From positions 1 through 11,499 of the forward strand of contig VGCB01000027.1 in assembly GCA_016870235.1 (NCBI GenBank): a stretch of 11,499 bases of DNA, in the 5' to 3' direction. Positions 7,740 through 11,499 of this stretch are shown here, one piece after another. This stretch comes from Actinomycetota bacterium (GTDB lineage Bacteria; Actinomycetota; Thermoleophilia; Gaiellales; Gaiellaceae). How positions within the stretch are numbered: the stretch's first letter is position 1; the number at the start of each line of letters is the position of its first letter. Below the pieces are notes generated by a model. The model was given only the letters and a program-made list of their open reading frames with translations. It was not told the DNA's origin and made no database searches. The position numbers and the translations under genes were made by a program.

Positions 7740-8330
7740 GGGGCCCTTGACAAGGCCGGCCTTCTGGAGCGCGCTGACGAGGCTCTTCGGGACGAGGACG
7801 GTATCGATGACGTGAATGACGCCGTTGCTCGCGGCGACGTCCGCGGTTGTCACGATCGCCTTCGAGAAGCCGGCCGAATCGGTGATCTGGATGCTCGAGC
7901 CCGAGAGCGCGAGCGCCAGCTGGCCGTTCGCGTCGCCGCCGAGCAACGTCGGCACCTTCGACCCGGCCCGGGCCGCATCGACCGCAGCAGGCGACTTGAT
8001 CTCGCTCCCGAGGACGTGGTGCTTGAGCACCTGCTCGAGCAGCGGCTTGTTCGCGGGATCGGTGAGAGCCTTGGTGACGCCGGGAACGGCGGCCTCGAGC
8101 TTCGTGAACGCGTCGTTCGTCGGCGCGAACACGGTGAGCTTCGCGTTGGCGTTGGAGAGGGCGCCGGCGAGACCGGCGGACTGGACGAGCGACACGAGCG
8201 TCGAGAAGCTCGGGTTGCCCGCGGCGACGTCGACGATGGTGCCACCCGCCTGCGGGCGGGCACTCGCACTGACGGCGACTGCGAGGACGGCGACGAGAGC
8301 CGCCGCGAGAACGGCAATACGGGTCTTCAC
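7242..8330 (-). CDS. Secreted protein with two fasciclin (FAS1) domains
   Basis: The 362-residue product has a Sec signal peptide (MKTR then a hydrophobic run to about residue 20, with likely cleavage after SASA at 24) and no lipobox cysteine, so it should be secreted rather than lipid-anchored. FAS1 domain 1 covers about 31-194 (LTVFAPTNDAF as H1, HHVLG in the YH position, VIHVIDTVLVP as H2). Domain 2 covers about 197-361 (LTVFAPRNYAF, YHVLG, VVHAIDKVIVP). FAS1 domains mediate adhesion or protein and carbohydrate contacts; the ligand here is unknown. GTG 8330 is chosen because AAGGAG (minus strand, 8343-8338) sits 7 nt upstream and the signal peptide follows at once. It lies 109 bp downstream of a single-FAS1 gene in the same direction and may be read from the same promoter. 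Relatives MPT70/MPT83 of M. tuberculosis are controlled by SigK. Confidence 0.93.
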   Translation of the reverse strand: MKTRIAVLAAALVAVLAVAVSASARPQAGGTIVDVAAGNPSFSTLVSLVQSAGLAGALSNANAKLTVFAPTNDAFTKLEAAVPGVTKALTDPANKPLLEQVLKHHVLGSEIKSPAAVDAARAGSKVPTLLGGDANGQLALALSGSSIQITDSAGFSKAIVTTADVAASNGVIHVIDTVLVPKSLVSALQKAGLVKGPSIVEVAAGNKNFSTLVSLVQAAGLVGALGSPDAQLTVFAPRNYAFAALEKAVPGVTAALTDPKNKKLLVQVLQYHVLGSKVVAADAIAAAEQGSKVPTLLGKNANGQIALSIKGGKLQLADSAGLNRAIVRRADIAASNGVVHAIDKVIVPKSVADALKKAGLLG

Positions 8331-8358
8331 TGGAGATCTCCTTCGCGAGGGGGTGTGT

Positions 8359-8385
8359 GGCGGGAGGGCGCACGGCCCTCCCGCC
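8359..8385 (-). terminator. GC-rich hairpin between the two fasciclin genes
   Basis: GGCGGGAGGGC (8359-8369) and GCCCTCCCGCC (8375-8385) form a perfect 11-bp stem with a 5-nt loop, 54 bp after the stop of the upstream single-FAS1 gene and 28 bp before the start of the two-domain gene. It may terminate the first transcript or act as a leaky terminator or processing stem inside a two-gene operon. It shares the GGCGGGAGG core with the hairpin at 7201-7233. Confidence 0.6.
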
Positions 8386-8439
8386 CTGCCGGGCCGACCT
8401 GCCGCCGAGGCGTGAGGTACTCCGACGACTGCGCCCCGG

Positions 8440-8937
8440 TCAGCTGATCAGGCCAGCCTTCTTGAGCGCGGCCGCGATGCTCTGGGGCACGATCACCTTG
8501 TCGATGACGTGAACGACGCCGTTCGACGCGGCGAGGTCGGTCTTCGTCACGGTCGCCATGTTGAGCCCGGCGGAGTCCGCGATCATGACCTTGCCACCCT
8601 TGATCGAGAGCCCGATCTGCCCGTTCATGTTCTTGCCGAGAAGCGTCGGGACCTTCGCTCCCTTCTTGGCAGCGGCGACCGCGTCCTTCGCCATCACGGT
8701 GGAACCGACGACGTGGTACTGAAGCACCTGAACGAGCAGCTTCTTGTTCTTCGGATCCGTCAGCGCGGCGGTCACGCCGGGGACGGCCTTCTCGAGGCTC
8801 TTGAACGCGGCGTTCGTGGGAGCGAAGACGGTGAGCTTCGCCTTGCCGTCGGAGAGCGCCCCGACGAGCCCGGCGGTCTGCACGAGCGAGACGAGCGTCG
8901 AGAAGCTCTTGTTCCCGGCGGCGATGTCGACGATCGT
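8440..8937 (-). repeat. FAS1-domain duplicate, copy B
   Basis: Partner of 7239-7739 at a constant 1198-bp offset with no gaps, down to both stop codons. Similarity is uneven: the middle of the domain is almost identical in DNA, and the edges differ more, as expected for an older duplication with possible local gene conversion. Confidence 0.8.
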
Positions 8938-9027
8938 TCCCTCTGCAGCCGGACGGGCGCCCGCGGTGCCTGCGACGGCGGCGCCCGCGACGGCGGTCAC
9001 GGCCAGTAGTGCGAGTAGCTTCCTCAT
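8440..9027 (-). CDS. Secreted single-domain fasciclin (FAS1) protein, MPT70-like
   Basis: The 195-residue product has a signal peptide (MRKLLALLAVTAVAGAAVAG, likely cut after AGA near residue 24) and one FAS1 domain from about residue 30 to 194. H1 is LTVFAPTNAAF, the YH motif is QYHVVG, and H2 is VVHVIDKVIVP. There is no lipobox cysteine. Size and layout match the secreted mycobacterial protein MPT70 (one FAS1 domain behind a signal peptide). ATG 9027 has a near-perfect ribosome binding site, AAAGGAGG (minus strand, 9040-9033), 5 nt away. The gene is divergent from the ECF sigma factor across 119 bp, and a candidate sigma-specific promoter ends about 30 nt upstream of the start. It is likely under control of that sigma factor and cotranscribed at least partly with the two-domain gene downstream. 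Confidence 0.94.
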   Translation of the reverse strand: MRKLLALLAVTAVAGAAVAGTAGARPAAEGTIVDIAAGNKSFSTLVSLVQTAGLVGALSDGKAKLTVFAPTNAAFKSLEKAVPGVTAALTDPKNKKLLVQVLQYHVVGSTVMAKDAVAAAKKGAKVPTLLGKNMNGQIGLSIKGGKVMIADSAGLNMATVTKTDLAASNGVVHVIDKVIVPQSIAAALKKAGLIS

Positions 9028-9057
9028 CTTGTCCTCCTTTTGTCGATGTTTCTGCTT

Positions 9058-9084
9058 CTACGGAGCCACCGCGAGAGCGGATGA
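9058..9084 (-). promoter_or_regulatory. Candidate SigK-like promoter for the fasciclin genes
   Basis: On the minus strand TCATCC (9084-9079), a 15-nt spacer, then CCGTAG (9063-9058). The -35 matches 5 of 6 and the -10 matches 4 of 6 positions of the mycobacterial SigK consensus as I recall it (CCATCC and CCGAAT). The -10 ends about 30 nt before ATG 9027, leaving room for the ribosome binding site. Spacer length equals that of the sigma gene's own candidate promoter. Confidence 0.5.
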
Positions 9085-9100
9085 CGAACTGGGAGAAGAA

Positions 9101-9127
9101 GCATCCGTCGACCATCGGGAGCCGAAT
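9101..9127 (+). promoter_or_regulatory. Candidate autoregulatory promoter of the ECF sigma gene
   Basis: GCATCC (9101-9106), a 15-nt spacer, then CCGAAT (9122-9127). The -10 is identical to the recalled SigK consensus and the -35 differs by one base. The start codon at 9147 lies 20 nt past the -10, so the leader is short, with GGTGG (9135-9139) as ribosome binding site. It also supports 9147 over the more upstream in-frame starts, which would lie before this promoter. Confidence 0.58.
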
Positions 9128-9146
9128 CAGTTACGGTGGAAAGCGC

Positions 9147-9725
9147 ATGCGAGACCGACTGGAAGGAGCGTCCGACACGGCGCTCGTCCTCGCTGTCGCG
9201 GGTCGCAGCGATGCCGCTCTCCGGGAGCTCCATCAGCGACACGCAGGAGCGCTCGTGGGGCTTTCCCGACGCGTCACCGGCAACGCCGACCTTGGCGCGG
9301 AGGTGGTGCAAGAGGTCTTCGTCCGCCTCTGGGAGACGCCCTCGCGCTTCGATCCCGACCGCGGCTCGCTTCGCTCCTTCCTTCTCGCTGACGTCCACGG
9401 CCGCGCCGTCGACCTCGTCCGCGCCGAGACCGCGCGCCGGCGCCGTGAGGAGCGCGACCAGGTGGAGCAGATGAGGATCGAGCTCGATACCCCAGAGGAC
9501 GAGGTGGTCGCGATGGCGGCGTCGGCAGAGTTGCGTGACGCGCTCGCATGCCTGGCCGCGGACGAGCGGCGACCGATCGAGCTGGCGTACTTCGGCGGGC
9601 ACTCCTACCGCGAGGTCGCGGCGATCCTCGGAGAGCCGGAGGGCACGATCAAGAGCCGCATCCGCCGCGGCCTGACCCGCCTTCGCGCGTCGCTCGCGAT
9701 GCCGGAGCACAGGGTGGCCGGATGA
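9147..9725 (+). CDS. ECF RNA polymerase sigma factor, SigK-like (ECF19 type)
   Basis: The 192-residue protein has only sigma regions 2 and 4. Region 2 spans about 22-98, with ELHQRHAGALVGLSRRVTG, the acidic core-binding stretch AEVVQEVFVRLWETPSRFDPDRGSLRSFLLADVHGRAVDLVR (45-92) and a basic tail ETARRRREE. Region 4 spans about 128-183, with the helix-turn-helix HSYREVAAILGEPEGTIKSRIRRGLTRLR, which should read the -35 box. ATG 9147 is preferred over in-frame ATG 9081 and the 9009 start because homology begins here, GGTGG precedes it, and a matching promoter lies just upstream. It is translationally coupled (ATGA) to an RskA-like anti-sigma factor and is divergent from FAS1 genes, the known SigK target family in mycobacteria. 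A single cysteine, C135, is present at the start of region 4; no second C-terminal cysteine is seen. SigK-type assignment rests on partner and targets; subgroup search was not possible. Confidence 0.93.
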   Translation: MRDRLEGASDTALVLAVAGRSDAALRELHQRHAGALVGLSRRVTGNADLGAEVVQEVFVRLWETPSRFDPDRGSLRSFLLADVHGRAVDLVRAETARRRREERDQVEQMRIELDTPEDEVVAMAASAELRDALACLAADERRPIELAYFGGHSYREVAAILGEPEGTIKSRIRRGLTRLRASLAMPEHRVAG

Positions 9726-10438
9726 CGACGCTGGCCCACGAGGAGATGCAGGAGCTGCTCGGCGCCTATGCTCTCGATGCTGTCGACGGATCCGAGCGAC
9801 GAGCGTTCGAGCAGCATCTCGGTGATTGCGCCGACTGCCGCGACGAGGTCGCGCGTCATCGTGAGACGCTCGCGCTCCTCGCGATCGACGAGGACGTGCC
9901 GGAGGCGATCTGGGAGGACATCGCCACGCGGATCGCGATGCCGCGCGCCGACGAGTCCGCACGCCTCGAGCACGGGGGCGCGAGGGTCATCCGCTTCCCT
10001 CTCCGGCGTGTCACCGCCTGGGTCGCCCCGGCCGCTGCTGCGGCAGCCGCCGTCGCGATCACCCTCGGCGTCACCGGCGGCGACGACCTCGGGAAGCCCG
10101 TGCACGACGCCGCCGTCGAGTCCCTCTCGCAGGAGGCCGACGTCGCGGGCACGGTTGCGCTGTACCGGCCCGACCAGCCGAACGGCCGGATCGTGATCGA
10201 CCTCCGCAACGTCCCGCCGCCGCCCGCCGGGCACCACTACGAGGTCTGGATCCTGCGGCCCGGCGCCGACGTCGAGATGGAGGCGATCGGCGCCTTCACG
10301 CCCCACAACGGGGTCGCGCGGATCGAGCTGTCGCTTCCGGGCCCGGGCGAGTACGTCGCCCTCGACATCTCGGTCGAGGAGAACGGCGGCCCGCCCGAGC
10401 ACTCGGGGACGAGCCTGGCCCGGGCGGTCCTGCAGTAG
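9722..10438 (+). CDS. Zinc-type membrane anti-sigma factor, RskA-like
   Basis: The 238-residue protein should hold the upstream sigma factor inactive at the membrane. Residues 1-55 form the cytoplasmic zinc-associated anti-sigma domain (HEEMQELLGAYALDAVDG, then H32-x3-C36-x2-C39). One membrane helix runs from about 98 to 118 (an alanine-rich run ending VAITLGVTG). Residues about 125-238 form the extracytoplasmic RskA-type domain (GTVALYRPDQPNGRIVIDL, HHYEVWILRPG, PPEHSGTSLARAVLQ), presumed sensor side. ATG 9722 overlaps the sigma stop by 4 bp, the usual coupling that keeps sigma and anti-sigma in balance. In M. tuberculosis RskA is cut by regulated intramembrane proteolysis (Rip1); whether that holds here cannot be seen. 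The stop is followed by a strong hairpin at 10448-10474. Confidence 0.93.
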   Translation: MTTLAHEEMQELLGAYALDAVDGSERRAFEQHLGDCADCRDEVARHRETLALLAIDEDVPEAIWEDIATRIAMPRADESARLEHGGARVIRFPLRRVTAWVAPAAAAAAAVAITLGVTGGDDLGKPVHDAAVESLSQEADVAGTVALYRPDQPNGRIVIDLRNVPPPPAGHHYEVWILRPGADVEMEAIGAFTPHNGVARIELSLPGPGEYVALDISVEENGGPPEHSGTSLARAVLQ

Positions 10439-10447
10439 CCGGAGGGC

Positions 10448-10474
10448 CGGCGGGCGGCCACGGGCCGCCCGCCG
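10448..10474. terminator. Bidirectional hairpin terminator between anti-sigma and PPOX genes
   Basis: CGGCGGGCGGCC (10448-10459) and GGCCGCCCGCCG (10463-10474) form a perfect 12-bp stem with an ACG loop. It starts 10 bp past the anti-sigma stop and lies 11 bp from the stop of the convergent gene, so it can serve both. Confidence 0.7.
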
Positions 10475-10484
10475 ACGCGCCTGC

Positions 10485-10889
10485 TCAGTCCTCGAAGCCG
10501 AGCCCGTCGACCCGCTCGGGCGTGATGCGGACGCTGACCCGCGTCTCGGTCGGCGAGCGCCACGGGTAGACGTCCTCGCCGAGGTACTTCTTCGCGAGCC
10601 GGTCGATCTGGGCGTCAGCGCCGTCCTCGGTCAACGCCGCCGTGCCGCTGATCGCGAGCCACTCGTAGGAGTTCGTCGGGTTGACGACGGCGAGAGAGAT
10701 CCGCCCGTCCGCCTGGAGGTGCCTGTCCTTCGCCCGCCCACGCGCGGTGTTGAACGAGACGCCCGACTCGTCGGCATCGACCCAGACGATGGTCGAGTGG
10801 GGAGAGCCGTCGGCGCGAAGCGTCGTCGCGATGGCGGGGAACGGGTTGTCGCGCAGGAACGCGGTCTGGGCGGCCGAGAGCTGTGCCAT
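10485..10889 (-). CDS. Pyridoxamine 5'-phosphate oxidase-family protein, likely F420-dependent (TIGR03618-like)
   Basis: The 134-residue product is a small split-barrel flavin/F420-binding protein. FLRDNPFPAIATTLRADGSPHSTIVWVD (11-38) is the conserved opening of the actinobacterial PPOX class. FNTARGRAKDRHLQADGRISLAVV (46-69) supplies the phosphate-binding arginines and lysine, and EWLAISGTAALTED (76-89) follows. The C-terminal segment VSVRITPERVDGLGFED is typical. ATG 10889 is chosen over an upstream in-frame ATG at 10922, because AGGAG (minus strand, 10901-10897) sits 7 nt before 10889 and family homology begins there. F420 rather than FMN use is inferred from similarity of length and motifs to actinobacterial F420 enzymes. 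Substrate is unknown. It stands alone between two hairpins, so it is probably transcribed singly. Confidence 0.88.
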   Translation of the reverse strand: MAQLSAAQTAFLRDNPFPAIATTLRADGSPHSTIVWVDADESGVSFNTARGRAKDRHLQADGRISLAVVNPTNSYEWLAISGTAALTEDGADAQIDRLAKKYLGEDVYPWRSPTETRVSVRITPERVDGLGFED

Positions 10890-10956
10890 GGACGGTCTCC
10901 TCGAGTCGAGTTGTGGGGTCATGGGAGGGCAACGGCTGACCGCCGCCCTTTCATCC

Positions 10957-10978
10957 CGGCCTCGCCGACGCGGGGCCG
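10957..10978 (-). terminator. Hairpin after the BMP-family gene
   Basis: CGGCCTCGC (10957-10965) pairs with GCGGGGCCG (10970-10978) over 9 bp including one G-T pair, with a CGAC loop. It lies directly past the stop of the minus-strand BMP gene. No T-tract. Confidence 0.5.
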
Positions 10979-10979
10979 C

Positions 10980-11499
10980 TCAGAGCTTCGTCGGGATCCC
11001 CTCGATCTCCCCCTTCGCGATCTGCTCCTCGATCGCCTCGGTCGCGGCGACGTCCTCCTCGTTCGCGTCGGGGCTGGCGGTGCCGAGGCCGACGCCTTGC
11101 TGGTCGAGGCCGTACGTCGTGTTCCCGCCGCCCGTCCAGGAGCCGTCGATCACCGACTGGATCGTCAGGAACACCGCGGCATCGACGCCCTTGAGCGCGC
11201 TCGTGAGGATGTGGGAGCCGAGGAACGACTGGTCGCCGTCGACGCCGATGCCCCAGACCTTCTCGTCCTGGGCGGCGCTCAGCGCCCCGAGCCCGCAGCC
11301 GCCGGCGACCTGGAAGACGACGCCCGAGCCGCGGGCGATCTGGTCGAGGGCGATCTCCTTGCACTTGGCCTGGTCCTCCCAGTCGTTCGAGTAGCCCCAC
11401 AGCACCTTCGTCCCCGGCACCGCCTCCTCCGCCCCGGCCCGATAGCCGGCGAGGAAGCGGTCGACCGGCGGCTCCTTGAACCCGCCGACGGCGCTGATC
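10980..11499 (-). CDS. BMP-family ABC transporter solute-binding protein (C-terminal part, runs off the window)
   Basis: About 172 codons of the C-terminal part are present; the frame stays open to the window edge, starting ISAVGGFKEPPVDRFLAGYR, so the N-terminus and signal peptide are outside. The segment VLWGYSNDWEDQAKCKEIA, then GSGVVFQVAGGCGLGALSAAQ, then VWGIGVDGDQ and HILTSALKGVDAAVFLTIQ is the standard order of the BMP/PnrA family. These are periplasmic-type substrate-binding proteins of ABC importers, often for purine nucleosides. The aspartates of VDGD are in the position of the ligand-binding aspartate. A GTG at 11420-11418 is internal to the open frame and is not the start. The permease and ATPase genes of the transporter are not in the window. 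Substrate is inferred only from family. Confidence 0.9.
   Translation of the reverse strand, partial: ISAVGGFKEPPVDRFLAGYRAGAEEAVPGTKVLWGYSNDWEDQAKCKEIALDQIARGSGVVFQVAGGCGLGALSAAQDEKVWGIGVDGDQSFLGSHILTSALKGVDAAVFLTIQSVIDGSWTGGGNTTYGLDQQGVGLGTASPDANEEDVAATEAIEEQIAKGEIEGIPTKL

Noticed and set aside
9009..9146. Upstream starts for the sigma factor (9009 or ATG 9081)
   Set aside because: The added residues show no sigma homology, and the candidate promoter at 9101-9127 would lie inside the gene.
1..11499. tRNA, rRNA, CRISPR, insertion sequence or phage elements
   Set aside because: No cloverleaf, spaced repeat array, transposase or terminal inverted repeat was seen on either strand by eye.

Overview
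The window is a high-GC stretch in which third codon positions are almost always G or C. It resembles the chromosome of an actinobacterium: it has an ergothioneine pair egtB/egtD, a likely F420-type PPOX protein, an ECF sigma factor with an RskA-like anti-sigma factor, and secreted FAS1 proteins. A soil Thermoleophilia-type lineage would fit, but that placement is inference; no marker gene in the window settles it.

Layout: (1) 1-126, the apparent 3' end of an unidentified plus-strand gene. (2) 217-2353, egtB and egtD, overlapping by 11 bp, the iron-dependent sulfoxide synthase and the histidine trimethylating enzyme of ergothioneine synthesis. No egtC lies between them. (3) 2380-4308, minus strand, an APC-family amino acid permease followed with a 4-bp ATGA overlap by a universal stress protein gene whose reading frame is broken near 2525-2533. 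(4) 4450-5676, plus strand, a saccharopine-dehydrogenase-family oxidoreductase, divergent from the permease. (5) 5807-7126 (probably reaching about 7170), minus strand, an SRPBCC domain fused to a TIGR01777-type nucleotide-sugar-epimerase-like domain. (6) 7242-9027, minus strand, two secreted fasciclin (FAS1) proteins, one with two domains and one with a single domain, each followed by a strong GC-rich hairpin. (7) 9147-10438, plus strand, an ECF sigma factor translationally coupled to a zinc-type, RskA-like membrane anti-sigma factor, divergent from the fasciclin genes. (8) 10485-10889, minus strand, a PPOX-family flavin/F420 protein. (9) 10980-11499, minus strand, the C-terminal part of a BMP-family (PnrA-like) ABC transporter solute-binding protein, cut by the window edge.

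The most interesting unit is 7242-10438. In Mycobacterium tuberculosis, SigK and its anti-sigma factor RskA control the FAS1 proteins MPT70 and MPT83. Here the same three protein families sit together, and the 119-bp divergent gap carries two back-to-back sites with the same architecture: GCATCC-N15-CCGAAT toward the sigma gene and TCATCC-N15-CCGTAG toward the fasciclin genes. These resemble the SigK promoter as I recall it (CCATCC / CCGAAT). I propose one self-regulated envelope-stress module in which the sigma factor drives both its own operon and the fasciclin genes.

Two places suggest a frame problem: the universal stress protein (clear) and the 5' end of the SRPBCC/TIGR01777 gene (possible). 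Read-level checking would tell genuine decay from assembly error.
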